Shown here: positions 15,973 to 23,812 of the stretch, one piece after another
Layout: the number at the start of each line of letters is the position of its first letter
How positions within the stretch are numbered: the first letter of the stretch is position 1
NCBI RefSeq assembly: GCF_030816075.1
Contig: NZ_JAUSXO010000001.1
Coordinates: forward strand, 3,100,001 to 3,164,000
Direction of reading: 5' to 3'
Origin: Arthrobacter agilis
GTDB lineage: Bacteria; Actinomycetota; Actinomycetes; Actinomycetales; Micrococcaceae
DNA: 64,000 bases
Notes under the pieces: generated by a model
The model's database searches: none
The model's input: only the letters and a program-made list of their open reading frames with translations
What the model was told of the DNA's origin: nothing
Translations under genes and position numbers: made by a program

Positions 15973-16011
15973 CCGCAACTATAGCTGCGGAATAAAACGG
16001 ACCGTGGTCCG
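15973..16011. promoter_or_regulatory. Two palindromes in the TetR/FMN-reductase divergent region
   Basis: CGGACCGTGGTCCG (15998-16011) is a perfect palindrome with 6-bp arms. CCGCAACTATAGCTGCGG (15973-15990) is an imperfect one, starting one base beyond the TetR start codon. Both fit TetR operators; the first is the better candidate. Confidence 0.6.
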
Positions 16012-16086
16012 CTTGTTCTGTGCAGACGCGGCCGCCGCGTTCCCTGCCAGCCCTGACCACGCGGTCACCCAACCCCGGGAGTACCC

Positions 16087-16647
16087 ATGTCCACCACGAT
16101 CCTCACCCTCGTCGGCAGCCTGCGGGAGGGCTCCATCAACCGCCAGCTCGCCGAGGCCGCCGCGGAGCACGCTCCCGACGCCGTCGACGTCGTCACGTTC
16201 GACGCGCTGAGCGAGATCCCGTTCTACAACGAGGACATCGACAACGACACCGACCGCCCGCAGGCCGCTGACGACCTCCGCGCCGCCGCCGCCAGGGCCG
16301 ACGCCGTCCTCCTCGTCTCGCCCGAGTACAACGGCACCATGCCCGCCGTGCTCAAGAACGCCATCGACTGGCTGTCCCGGCCGTACGGCGCAGGCGCCAT
16401 CTCGAGCAAGCCCGCCGCCGTCATCGGGTCCGCCTTCGGCCAGTACGGCGGAGTCTGGGCCCACGACGAGGCACGCCGCGCGCTCGGTGTCGCCGGCGCG
16501 TCCGTGGTCGACGACGCCAAGCTCTCCATCGGCGGCTCGATCACGCGCTTCGCCGAGGTGCACCCGAAGGACGACGCGGAGGTTGCCGGAGCGGTCACCG
16601 ACGTGCTGAACACCCTCGCAGGAGCCGTGGCACCCGTCGCCGCCTGA
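16087..16647 (+). CDS. NADPH-dependent FMN reductase / quinone reductase
   Basis: A 186-residue flavodoxin-fold protein. The FMN phosphate loop is GSLREGSINRQLA near the N-terminus, and the family signature LVSPEYNGTMPAVLKNAIDWLSRP is at about residues 78-100. Such enzymes reduce FMN, quinones or azo/chromate substrates with NAD(P)H. Here it is most likely a cytoplasmic detoxifying reductase controlled by the divergent TetR. GGGAG lies close upstream of the start. A very strong terminator follows. Confidence 0.92.
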   Translation: MSTTILTLVGSLREGSINRQLAEAAAEHAPDAVDVVTFDALSEIPFYNEDIDNDTDRPQAADDLRAAAARADAVLLVSPEYNGTMPAVLKNAIDWLSRPYGAGAISSKPAAVIGSAFGQYGGVWAHDEARRALGVAGASVVDDAKLSIGGSITRFAEVHPKDDAEVAGAVTDVLNTLAGAVAPVAA

Positions 16648-16706
16648 TGCCTGCCGGGGACGTCCCGACAGCATCGGGGGCTCGACCCCGGACAGCATGA
16701 CCGGGA

Positions 16707-16745
16707 CAGCACGATGCCGGCGCCTCCCGCGCCGGCATCGTGCTG
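16707..16745. terminator. Strong hairpin terminator (17-bp perfect stem)
   Basis: CAGCACGATGCCGGCGC (16707-16723) pairs perfectly with 16729-16745 around the loop CTCCC, followed by TTCGCCTTC. It ends the FMN-reductase transcript. On the other strand it could also end the RiPP-like operon, whose last stop is at 16824. Confidence 0.8.
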
Positions 16746-16771
16746 TTCGCCTTCGGTGCGGACCGGCCGCC

Positions 16772-16831
16772 AGTCAGTCCCGCTCGGTTCCGCTCAGTCC
16801 CGCTCGGCGCCGCTCAGTCTCGCTCAGCGCC
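16772..16831. repeat. Three tandem 20-bp repeats at the end of the small gene
   Basis: Units 16772-16791, 16792-16811 and 16812-16831 share GCTCAGTCCCGCTCGGCGCC with few changes. The last unit covers the stop codon of the 63-residue gene. It may be a slippage product that could alter the 3' end of that gene or its mRNA structure. Confidence 0.65.
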
Positions 16832-17015
16832 AGAGGCTGTCCGCCCACACGGCGTCCCGCAGGTAGTCCCGCGCCGGCCCGACCTCCCAGAGCTGGCCCT
16901 GCGACTCCAGCACGCCGTCGTTCTGCATGGACTCGATGTCCTCCGACGAGCAGCCGAGGGCCTCGGAGAGGTCCGCCTCGTCGAGGGCGAGCACGACAGT
17001 ATTCCTTGCGTTCAT
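16824..17015 (-). CDS. 63-residue small protein, possible MerR/terminase-like HTH
   Basis: The frame starts at ATG 17015 with GAAGGA upstream and codes 63 residues. The pattern LSEALGCSSEDIESMQNDGVLE...QLWEVGPARDYLRD resembles the small HTH of MerR-like or phage terminase (Nu1-type) proteins: a helix-turn-helix followed by a short wing and a YLR helix. This is a weak structural guess, not a recognised family. It is acidic (many Asp/Glu) and has one Cys. It lies 61 bp after the LanB-C-like gene on the same strand and is the last gene of the RiPP-like unit. Alternatives are a RiPP-related accessory peptide or an unrelated small protein. Confidence 0.65.
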   Translation of the reverse strand: MNARNTVVLALDEADLSEALGCSSEDIESMQNDGVLESQGQLWEVGPARDYLRDAVWADSLWR

Positions 17016-17076
17016 GATGCGTCCTTCGCTCTAAGGGGTCTGACAGGGCCGTCCTACAGGGGATCCGGGGCACTCG

Positions 17077-18027
17077 TCATGCGGTGGGCCCGGGCTTCCA
17101 GGTCCGCGCGTACAGCCCCAGTGCCGCCTCTTCCCGGGCCACGAATCCGAGCCGGTTGAGGGCCATGTGCGCCTGGTACACGGTGAGGTGCTGCGCGCTG
17201 CGGCTGACGCGGACCTTGTCCGCGCGGTAGAGGTAGGTGTCGAGGGCACGGAACCAGCGGCGTCGCCAGTTCTGCACGGCGGATTCCGAGGCGGTGGCCG
17301 CCATCAGGGCATGGAACCCGGTCGCCTTGGAGGCGACCTGCGCCGTCATCGCCTCACGGACGCCCGCGGCGCGCGGGCCGACGTCGACCGTGCAGGTGCG
17401 CAGGTGGCTGTCCCAGTAGAAGTCCCAGGAGAGCCGGCGGCGGTCCGGCCACACCGCGGACCGGGGACCGCGCATCATGCTCTGGGCCGCGTCGAACAGC
17501 ACGAGGGAGCCGAGCGCGGAGCGGCTCTGCATGCGGGGGAAGCGCTGGTTGGCCCAGATGGCCAGCTCGGAGCTGAGTTCGAAGACCTCCTCGGCGAGAT
17601 GGAGTCCCTCCACGCCGCCGTACTTCACGAGGTTGGCCTCCAACTGGGGATCGGCCGGCTCCTGGCCGCCGGAATAGTAGGTGTTGCTGGCCGGAGCAGT
17701 GATCTGCTGGCGCACGGCGAGCAGGGGCAGCGTGCGGGCGCTACGGGCCTGGAGGACCCGCTGGAAGGCCCGGAGGCGTTCGAGGACCCGGGGGTGGGCA
17801 TGGATGCTCAGCCTGATCTGGCTGACGACCCCCGTCGATGCGTCCTCGCACCGGTTGAAGTACCAGCGTTTGGCGCCGAGCGCCTGGGCCTGCGCCACCA
17901 GCGGGGTGACCAGCTCTTCGATGATGCCGTCCGCTACATCGAAGCCACCCGTCGAGAGGGAGAGATGCCACCACTGAGTGCTGACGACCGTTCGTGAGGC
18001 GGTTCGAACGGCAGTCACCTGGCTCAT
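17077..18027 (-). CDS. Stand-alone lantibiotic-dehydratase C-terminal / thiopeptide-type biosynthesis domain protein
   Basis: A 316-residue protein with AAGGAGAG five bases before the ATG. The N-terminal part has TQWWHLSLS (residues 17-25), then VADGIIEELVTPLVAQAQALG and RWYFNRCEDAS (54-64) followed by IRLSIHA. This matches the layout of the SpaB_C/thiopeptide-type bacteriocin biosynthesis domain, in which a Trp-led strand is followed by WFFxRY-D and a hydrophobic-R-L strand. In LanB dehydratases this domain performs glutamate elimination; relatives catalyse pyridine formation in thiopeptides. Here no glutamylation (N-terminal LanB) partner is present, so the reaction is unknown. It lies directly downstream of a 46-residue secreted-type peptide gene with twin WDWPK repeats, its presumed substrate. 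The family call comes from motif reading only. Confidence 0.68.
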   Translation of the reverse strand: MSQVTAVRTASRTVVSTQWWHLSLSTGGFDVADGIIEELVTPLVAQAQALGAKRWYFNRCEDASTGVVSQIRLSIHAHPRVLERLRAFQRVLQARSARTLPLLAVRQQITAPASNTYYSGGQEPADPQLEANLVKYGGVEGLHLAEEVFELSSELAIWANQRFPRMQSRSALGSLVLFDAAQSMMRGPRSAVWPDRRRLSWDFYWDSHLRTCTVDVGPRAAGVREAMTAQVASKATGFHALMAATASESAVQNWRRRWFRALDTYLYRADKVRVSRSAQHLTVYQAHMALNRLGFVAREEAALGLYARTWKPGPTA

Positions 18028-18078
18028 GGCTCTCTCCTTCAGGGTCTGTGATCACCCCCGCTGGGGCGGGCTCTGGGT

Positions 18079-18108
18079 GGGGATCCCGGGCTCTAGTCCG
18101 GGATCTCC
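18079..18108 (-). terminator. Intercistronic hairpin between peptide and LanB-C-like genes
   Basis: GATCCCGG (18082-18089) pairs perfectly with CCGGGATC (18098-18105); a G-T and two G-C pairs extend the stem to 18079-18108, with an 8-base loop. It sits 5 bp after the peptide stop and 52 bp before the next start, without a T tract. Partial terminators or processing hairpins at this position are typical of RiPP operons, where the precursor is made in excess. Confidence 0.6.
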
Positions 18109-18112
18109 CTGT

Positions 18113-18253
18113 TTACTTCGGCCAGTCCCAGCTGCCTGCCGTGATCTGGCCCTTGGGCCAGTCCCAACTTGCCGCGCTGATCGACTGCCCTGCCGGCGCC
18201 ACAGCTCCCACCACGATCAACAGGCCCGCAGTTACGCTGAATACCTTCTTCAT
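18113..18253 (-). CDS. 46-residue secreted-type precursor peptide with duplicated WDWPK repeat
   Basis: The frame starts at ATG 18253 with AGGAAGGA seven bases upstream and ends with TAA at 18113. The N-terminus MKKVFSVTAGLLIVVGAVAP is a standard signal peptide: two Lys, a hydrophobic core, then AGQSISA with a possible signal-peptidase AxA-like site. The C-terminal half is two ten-residue repeats, ISAASWDWPK and ITAGSWDWPK (8 of 10 identical), linked by GQ. The mature part would be about 19-22 residues with four Trp, two Asp, two Pro and two Lys. It is followed by a hairpin and a LanB-C-like gene and faces a divergent regulator, so a modified peptide (RiPP) or peptide pheromone is likely. I do not recognise this peptide. 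Confidence 0.8.
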   Translation of the reverse strand: MKKVFSVTAGLLIVVGAVAPAGQSISAASWDWPKGQITAGSWDWPK

Positions 18254-18630
18254 GGCAATCCTTCCTGACCCGTTCTCCGGGAGGTCGAGCTGTTTCCGCA
18301 CTGCCGTCCGCAGTGCCCGGGCTTCCCGAGGGTCGCCCCTCTCGGGCTTCCCTGTGGACCGGCTCACCCAGAATCTCTGGCGGCGGGAGGCAGTGTCCAG
18401 CCGTACGGGTGGCCGGTTGTGGACATGGCGCAAACAGGACTCGGACACACCGCGCGTGCGGCTGATACGCTGCTTCGCAGTCGGGAAATCCGCGGAATCG
18501 CGGGCCTGGACGGCGCCTTCGGTCTCGCGAAATTGCCAGCCACCCTGATCTGTCATTAACTGGACATGTCATGTTTTTCGCTTCGTGAAGGATGCCGCTA
18601 GCGACCCGGTGGCCCGGACAAGGACTGCTC
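18254..18630. promoter_or_regulatory. 377-bp divergent regulatory region of the RiPP-like locus
   Basis: No convincing gene lies here. Pointing at the regulator, TTGCCA (18533-18538) and TTAACT (18556-18561) are 17 bp apart, a good promoter. TGTCAT occurs twice, 16 bp apart (18551-18556 and 18567-18572), and GACATGTC (18563-18570) is an 8-bp palindrome overlapping the promoter end; these are possible regulator sites. In the long leader of the peptide gene, CCCGAG (18325-18330) and CTCGGG (18341-18346) form a hairpin. Confidence 0.5.
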
Positions 18631-19599
18631 ATGCTGGATGCGACATCGCTCGAGGTGTACCGGTACGCCGTCGGGCATCCCGGCTGGACGCGCGCCGAGG
18701 CCTCGGAAGCCCTCGGTCTGACCCTGCGCCGCATCGAGGCCGCGATCGCCGAGCTCTCCGACCGCCGGCTGCTCAGCGCCGAGGCAGGCAAGCCCGAGGG
18801 CCTCGTCGCGGTGTCACCCGACGTCGCCCTCGCGGACCTCGTCGACGCGGACGAACGCTCCCTGCAGGACCTCAAGGCGCGCATCAGCAGCCGGCGACGC
18901 GAGCTCTCCAGCCTCCTGCCGACCTTCCTCGAAGCGCGCAAGAGCGTCCTCGCCAGCACCTCCGTGGAGACGCTCGAGGACCCCCACCTCATCCACCGGG
19001 TGCTCATCGACTACGGGCGCGATGTCACGGAGAAGGTGTACATCGCCCAGCCCGGCCAGGGTTCGACGGCGGACGTGCACGAGGAGAGCGTGCGCAAGGA
19101 CCTCGAACTGCTGGAGAACGGTGTGCGACGGCGGACCCTGTACGACACGAGCCTGCGCGACCACGTGCCGACCCGCAGGGCCGTCGAGGCGATCGTGGCC
19201 GGTGGCGGCGAGTTCGGCGTCCTGCCCTTCATCCCCCTGCGCATGCTGATCTTCGACGAGAAACTCGCGCTCGTGGGGCGGCAGCTCACGCGCGACGACA
19301 AGGCCGCCCTGGTCATCAGGGACTCCAGCCTGATCAACATCTTCACCCTCCTGTTCGACGTCGCCTGGGAGATCAGCGAGTCCTTCCTCGCCCCCGAGCG
19401 GGTCGAATCCCCCCTGAGCAGCCTGCAGCGCTCCATCATCCAGGGACTCGCCAACGGCCTGTCCGACGAGTCGATCGCCCGTCGCCTGGACATCAACGTC
19501 AGGACCTGCCGGCGGCACATCGCGTGGATGCTGGACACCCTGCGGGCGGAGAGCCGCTTCCAGGCCGCCCTGAAGGCGCGGGAGGCGGGCTGGGTCTAG
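18631..19599 (+). CDS. TrmB-like/LuxR-type HTH transcriptional regulator
   Basis: A 322-residue protein from ATG 18631, with AAGGA seven bases upstream. Residues about 1-55 are a TrmB-like winged helix (VYRYAVGHPGWTRAEASEALGLTLRRIEAAIAEL). Residues about 60-95 form a coiled segment. The middle carries a PLD-like or effector-binding region (RRAVEAIVAGGGEFGVLPFIPLRMLIFDEKLALV). The C-terminal 60 residues are a LuxR/GerE-type HTH (LQRSIIQGLANGLSDESIARRLDINVRTCRRHIAWMLDTL). Two DNA-binding motifs in one chain are characteristic of this actinobacterial family. It is divergent from the twin-WDWPK peptide and probably controls it, perhaps in response to the mature peptide or a membrane-stress cue. 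The start is inferred from spacing; an upstream ATG at 18592 lacks a spaced ribosome-binding site. Confidence 0.85.
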   Translation: MLDATSLEVYRYAVGHPGWTRAEASEALGLTLRRIEAAIAELSDRRLLSAEAGKPEGLVAVSPDVALADLVDADERSLQDLKARISSRRRELSSLLPTFLEARKSVLASTSVETLEDPHLIHRVLIDYGRDVTEKVYIAQPGQGSTADVHEESVRKDLELLENGVRRRTLYDTSLRDHVPTRRAVEAIVAGGGEFGVLPFIPLRMLIFDEKLALVGRQLTRDDKAALVIRDSSLINIFTLLFDVAWEISESFLAPERVESPLSSLQRSIIQGLANGLSDESIARRLDINVRTCRRHIAWMLDTLRAESRFQAALKAREAGWV

Positions 19600-19666
19600 G
19601 CCGTCGGTGGCGCACTGCTGTGCAACACCTGTTGCCTGTCGGTGAACCCCCGCCTAGACTCTGGGC

Positions 19667-20971
19667 GTGACGTCCTCCAGCGAAGCCCCCGCCGACCTCC
19701 TGCCCGCCGAGACCGAAGCAGCTCTCGAACGGGCAGTCGATTCCGCCAACCGCCACGACGCACTGTTCTCGGTGCGGGCGGCCAACATCAAGCAGTCCGC
19801 GGTGCGGGACGTCTTCGACATCTCCATCCGCCCGGGGCTCGTCTCCCTCGCCGGCGGCAGCCCCTACCTGAAATCCCTCCCGCTGGAGGACCTCGGGCGC
19901 ACCGCCCAGAAGATCATCGCCGAGCACGGCCTCGAGGCCCTCCAGTACGGCGGCGGCCAGGGCATGGAGGAGCTCCGCCGGCTGGTGTGCGACGTCATGG
20001 CGGCCGAGGGGATCGAGGGTGCCAGCCCCGACGACGTCGTGATCACCACCGGCTCGCAGTCGGCGCAGGACGTCGCGGCCAAGGTGTTCTGCGATCCGGG
20101 CGACGTGATCCTCTGCGAGGACCCCACCTACGTGGGCGCCCTCAACACGTTCGAGGCCTACGAGGTGGACGTCGTCACCATCCCCATGGACGACGCCGGG
20201 TTGATCCCCGACGAGCTCGAGCGCACCATCACCGAACTCGCGGCGCAGGGCCGCGCCATCAAGCTGCTCTACACGATCCCCAGCTTCAACAACCCGAGCG
20301 GGATCACGATGGCCACCGACCGCCGCCAGCGCGTCGTCGACATCTGCCGTGCGCACAACATCCTCGTCCTCGAGGACAACCCCTACGGCATGCTGCGTTT
20401 CGACGGCGAGCCGCTGAAGCCCATGCGGGCGGGCAACCCCGACGACGTCATCTACCTGGGCTCCTTCTCGAAGATCTTCGCACCGGGCGTGCGGCTCGGC
20501 TGGGCCCTGGTGCCAAAGCACCTCTACCGGCGGTTCTACCTCGCCTGCGAGGCCGTGGTGCTCTGCCCGTCACCGCTCACCCAGATGCTCGTGACCGCCT
20601 ACCTCACGGAGTACGACTGGCGCGGCCACCTGCACTCGATGCGCGACCTCTACCGGGAGCGCTGCGACGCGATGCTCGGCGCCCTCGCGGAAGAACTGCC
20701 CGACGGCGTGCACTGGACCACCCCCGACGGCGGGTTCTTCGTCTGGGTCACCCTCCCGGAGGGCATCGACACCTATCCCCTGCTGTACACGGCGATCGAC
20801 GCCGGTGTCGTGTTCATCCCCGGCGCCGCGTTCACGCCGTCCGACGAGCCGTCCAACAAGCTCCGGCTGGCCTTCAGCGCCGTGTCCCCCGAGGACATCG
20901 TCGAGGGAGTGCGGCGCCTCGCACCGATTCTCCGGACGGCCATCGAGGAGAACGGCGCCCCGTCCGCCTGA
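19667..20971 (+). CDS. PLP-dependent aminotransferase, fold type I (LysN/2-aminoadipate-like)
   Basis: A 434-residue protein with a GTG start. The aminotransferase class I/II hallmarks are YGGGQGMEELR, ITTGSQSAQD, EDPTYVGAL, IPSFNNPSG, LEDNPYGMLRF and the PLP Schiff-base lysine Lys269 in GSFSKIFAPGVRLGW. The subgroup with these motifs includes 2-aminoadipate, kynurenine and aromatic aminotransferases of the MocR/LysN type. There is no HTH domain, so it is an enzyme rather than a MocR regulator. It follows the LuxR-type regulator by 67 bp but does not obviously belong to the RiPP-like locus. The exact substrate is undetermined. Confidence 0.9.
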   Translation: MTSSSEAPADLLPAETEAALERAVDSANRHDALFSVRAANIKQSAVRDVFDISIRPGLVSLAGGSPYLKSLPLEDLGRTAQKIIAEHGLEALQYGGGQGMEELRRLVCDVMAAEGIEGASPDDVVITTGSQSAQDVAAKVFCDPGDVILCEDPTYVGALNTFEAYEVDVVTIPMDDAGLIPDELERTITELAAQGRAIKLLYTIPSFNNPSGITMATDRRQRVVDICRAHNILVLEDNPYGMLRFDGEPLKPMRAGNPDDVIYLGSFSKIFAPGVRLGWALVPKHLYRRFYLACEAVVLCPSPLTQMLVTAYLTEYDWRGHLHSMRDLYRERCDAMLGALAEELPDGVHWTTPDGGFFVWVTLPEGIDTYPLLYTAIDAGVVFIPGAAFTPSDEPSNKLRLAFSAVSPEDIVEGVRRLAPILRTAIEENGAPSA

Positions 20972-20974
20972 TCG

Positions 20975-21190
20975 TCACCGCGGCGGACGTTTCTGCTGGC
21001 GCAGCGTCACGACGATGGAGATGAGCGCCGCCACGATCAGCAGGATGGACAGCCTCGCGACCGTGCCCAGCCCCGGGAAGGCCGCCTGCAGGGCGATCGA
21101 CGCGACGAACCCGATCAGCACCACGAGCAGGAGCCTGCTCAGCGGGTAGCGCGGACGCGGCGGGCCCTTGCCGGGAAGGGGCTGGTTCAT
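20975..21190 (-). CDS. Small two-helix membrane protein, unknown
   Basis: A 71-residue protein with a basic Pro-rich N-terminus, two hydrophobic helices (about 19-38 and 42-62) and a basic C-terminus (LRQQKRPPR). It starts 9 bp after the E2 stop on the same strand, so it is probably the last gene of the bkd operon. It is convergent with the aminotransferase, with stops 3 bp apart. No family recognised. Confidence 0.72.
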   Translation of the reverse strand: MNQPLPGKGPPRPRYPLSRLLLVVLIGFVASIALQAAFPGLGTVARLSILLIVAALISIVVTLRQQKRPPR

Positions 21191-21199
21191 GACCCCACC

Positions 21200-22828
21200 C
21201 TAGTCGAGGAGCAGCGCGGGCTCCTCAAGGATCGACGCGACGTCGGCCATGAAGCGGGCGCTCAGGTCACCGTCGACCACACGGTGGTCGAAGGAACCGC
21301 CCAGCGTCGTGATCCAGCGCGGGATCACCTCGCCGTCGAGCACCCAGGGCTTCTGCTTGATCGTGCCGAACGCCACGATCGCCACCTCGCCCGGGTTGAT
21401 GATCGGCGTCCCGGTGTCGATGCCGAGGGCCCCGATGTTGGTGATGGTCAGCGTCCCGCCCTGCATCTGGGCAGGCTGCGTCTTGCCGGCCCGCGCCGTC
21501 GTCGCGAGATCGTTCAGTGCCAGCGCCAGCTCCTTGAGGGAGAGGTCCTGGGCGTCCTTGATGTTGGGGACCATGAGCCCACGCGGTGTCGCCGCGGCGA
21601 TGCCGAGATTCATGAAGTGCTTCACGAGGATCTCGTCGTCCGCCCAGGTCGCGTTGACCGACGGATTGCGTGCGGCCGCCCAGATGACCGCCTTCGCGAG
21701 GATCAGCAGGGGTGAGACCTTGATGCCCTCGAAGTCGCGGGAGGCCTTGAGCCGCTTGACGAACTCCATGGTCCGGGAGGCGTCGACGTCCACGAAGATG
21801 CTGACGTGCGGGGCCGTGAAGGCGCTCTGCACCATCGCCCGGGCCGTCGCCTTGCGCACGCCCTTCACGGGGATGCGCTCGATCCGTCCGCCGCCGAGCA
21901 GCTTCCGGTCCGCCCAGAACGAATCGGCGCCGTCCTGTTCGGCGTCGCGCTGGGACTGGTAGCTCATGAGGTCCTGCTTCGTGACCTCGCCGGCGGACCC
22001 GGTGGCCGGGACGTCCGCCAGGTTGATGCCGAGGTCCCGGGCGGCCTTGCGGACGGGGGGCTTGGCCAGCACGCGGTTGATGAGCTGGTTCAGCGGATTG
22101 ACCCGGGCGGGCTGCTCCGCGTCCGCCGGCGGGGAGGCCTGCCGGCCGGCCGATGCCTGGGCAGGGGCGTCCTGGGGTGTGCTTCCGGGACGGACCGGTG
22201 CCTCGGGCGGAGGGGTGCTCGCCGCTCCGGGTGTCGCACCCTCCGTTCCACCGGGCGCTGCCTGCGGCTTGCGGGGGCGGCGCTTGACGGCGTCCGCCTT
22301 CGGTCCCGTGCCGACGAGTGGTCCGGGAGCGGTCTCCGAGGCGGCCGGGGCGGCGCCCGGCGCCGCGGCCGTGCCTACCCGGGGGCTCGCGTATTCTCCC
22401 GGCATCTCCGGCACGGGCACCGGAGCGTCGTCGGCGGCCCCCCGGTATCCGGTGCGGTCCTCTGTCGTCTCGGCGTCCGCCGTGAGGACCTGGCCGTCGT
22501 TCGTGCCGGAACCGCCGTCGTGCGCTGTCGTGTCCTGCGAGGCGTTAGCGCCCTGGCCGTCGCCCTGGCCGCCGGCCGGAACCGAGGCTGCGTCGTCGAC
22601 GGAGATGATGGGCGTGCCCACCTCGATGGTCTCGCCCTCGGCGACGAGCAGCTCGGCGACGGTGCCCGCGTAGGGCGAGGAGAGCTCGACGAGCGATTTC
22701 GCGGTCTCGATCTCGCAGATGATGTCGTTGACGGCCACCGTGGCACCGGGTGCCACCTTCCACTGAACGATCTCCGCCTCGGTGAGCCCCTCACCGACGT
22801 CGGGCAGGTTGAACGTATTGAGCGTCAT
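21200..22828 (-). CDS. bkdC: Dihydrolipoamide acyltransferase E2 of branched-chain 2-oxoacid dehydrogenase
   Basis: A 542-residue protein. The N-terminal lipoyl domain has the lipoylated Lys44 in EIETAKS. A long Ala/Pro/Gly/Thr-rich linker (about 80-240) follows. The E3-binding domain is at about 243-290 ([27 protein letters not shown]). The C-terminal catalytic domain ends with [10 protein letters not shown], whose His and Asp are the acyltransferase residues. It moves acyl groups from lipoamide to CoA in the cytoplasmic complex. The gene order E1a-E1b-E2, rather than a single aceE, argues for the branched-chain type. The E3 subunit is not encoded here. It starts 9 bp after the E1b stop. Confidence 0.93.
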   Translation of the reverse strand: MTLNTFNLPDVGEGLTEAEIVQWKVAPGATVAVNDIICEIETAKSLVELSSPYAGTVAELLVAEGETIEVGTPIISVDDAASVPAGGQGDGQGANASQDTTAHDGGSGTNDGQVLTADAETTEDRTGYRGAADDAPVPVPEMPGEYASPRVGTAAAPGAAPAASETAPGPLVGTGPKADAVKRRPRKPQAAPGGTEGATPGAASTPPPEAPVRPGSTPQDAPAQASAGRQASPPADAEQPARVNPLNQLINRVLAKPPVRKAARDLGINLADVPATGSAGEVTKQDLMSYQSQRDAEQDGADSFWADRKLLGGGRIERIPVKGVRKATARAMVQSAFTAPHVSIFVDVDASRTMEFVKRLKASRDFEGIKVSPLLILAKAVIWAAARNPSVNATWADDEILVKHFMNLGIAAATPRGLMVPNIKDAQDLSLKELALALNDLATTARAGKTQPAQMQGGTLTITNIGALGIDTGTPIINPGEVAIVAFGTIKQKPWVLDGEVIPRWITTLGGSFDHRVVDGDLSARFMADVASILEEPALLLD

Positions 22829-22837
22829 GGGGGTCCT

Positions 22838-23812
22838 TCAGTATGCGAAGGCACGGTCGAGTGCCTCGAGGATGCGGTCGATGTCCGGCAGGTACTGCTC
22901 CTCCACGCGGGCCACGGGGTAGGGCATGTGGAAGCCGCCCACGCGGATGACGGGCGCTTCGAGCGAGAGGAACGCGCGCTCGGAGATGCGTGCGGCGATC
23001 TCCCCGCCGATCCCGCCGAAGGTCGGTGCCTCATGGGCCACGATCAGGCGGCCCGTGCGGGTCACCGACTCGGTGACGGTGTCGAAGTCGATCGGCGAGA
23101 TGGAGCGGAGGTCGATCACCTCGACGCTGCGCCCGTCCTCCTCCGCGGCCGCGGCCGCGGCGAGCGCCACGGGCACCAGGGGACCGTACGCGACGATGGT
23201 GGCGTCCGTCCCCGACCGCAGGACGTGGGCGGCGAACGGGTCCCCGGCCGGGGCCGACGTGTCCACCTCGCCCTTCAGCCAGTAGCGGCGCTTGGGCTCG
23301 AAGACGATGACGGGGTCCTCGCAGGTGACGGCCTGCTGGATCATCCAGTAGGCATCCTGGGCGTTCGAGGGCGTGATGATGCGCAGGCCGGCGGTGTGCG
23401 CGAAGAGCGCCTCGGGTGACTCCGAGTGGTGCTCCACGCTGCCGATCCCGCCTCCGTAGGGGATGCGGATGACGACGGGCGCGCTCAGCATGCCGTCGCT
23501 GCGGGTCCGGAGTTTCGCGAGCTGCGTCGTGATCTGGTTGAACCCGGGGAACACGAAGCCGTCGAACTGGATCTCGCAGATGGGGCGGTAGCCGCGCAGG
23601 GCGAGCCCGATCGCGGTACCGATGATCCCGGACTCCGCGAGCGGCGAGTCCACCACCCGGAGGGCGCCGAAGTCCTTCTTCAGGCCGTCCGTGACGCGGT
23701 AGACGCCACCGAGCTCACCGATGTCCTCGCCCATCAGCAGCGTCTTCGGGTCGTTCTCCAGCGACGCCCGCAGCCCTTCGTTGATCGCCCTGGCAATGGT
23801 CATCGTCGCCAT
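22838..23812 (-). CDS. bkdB: Branched-chain 2-oxoacid dehydrogenase E1 beta subunit
   Basis: A 324-residue transketolase-type subunit. Motifs: LLMGEDIGELGGVYRVTDGL near the N-terminus, DSPLAESGIIGTAIGLALRGYRPICEIQF, VIRIPYGGGIGSVEHHSESPEA, and LRSISPIDFDTV in the C-terminal domain. It pairs with E1 alpha to form the thiamine-diphosphate active site that decarboxylates 2-oxoacids from valine, leucine and isoleucine. The start codon overlaps the E1 alpha stop (TGATG), so the two subunits are translationally coupled, as expected for a 1:1 complex. Confidence 0.94.
   Translation of the reverse strand: MATMTIARAINEGLRASLENDPKTLLMGEDIGELGGVYRVTDGLKKDFGALRVVDSPLAESGIIGTAIGLALRGYRPICEIQFDGFVFPGFNQITTQLAKLRTRSDGMLSAPVVIRIPYGGGIGSVEHHSESPEALFAHTAGLRIITPSNAQDAYWMIQQAVTCEDPVIVFEPKRRYWLKGEVDTSAPAGDPFAAHVLRSGTDATIVAYGPLVPVALAAAAAAEEDGRSVEVIDLRSISPIDFDTVTESVTRTGRLIVAHEAPTFGGIGGEIAARISERAFLSLEAPVIRVGGFHMPYPVARVEEQYLPDIDRILEALDRAFAY

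Noticed and set aside
16772-16831. Tandem 20-bp repeats considered as a mini CRISPR or attachment site
   Set aside because: Units are contiguous without spacers and differ slightly, as in slippage repeats.
18254-18556. In-frame upstream extension of the 46-residue peptide (to 147 residues)
   Set aside because: Extension has no ribosome-binding site and no protein-like pattern; the ATG at 18253 has an excellent one and starts a signal peptide.
19011-19538. Antisense frame opposite the TrmB/LuxR-type regulator
   Set aside because: Arg/Ser-rich, no start signal, and overlaps a well-supported gene entirely.
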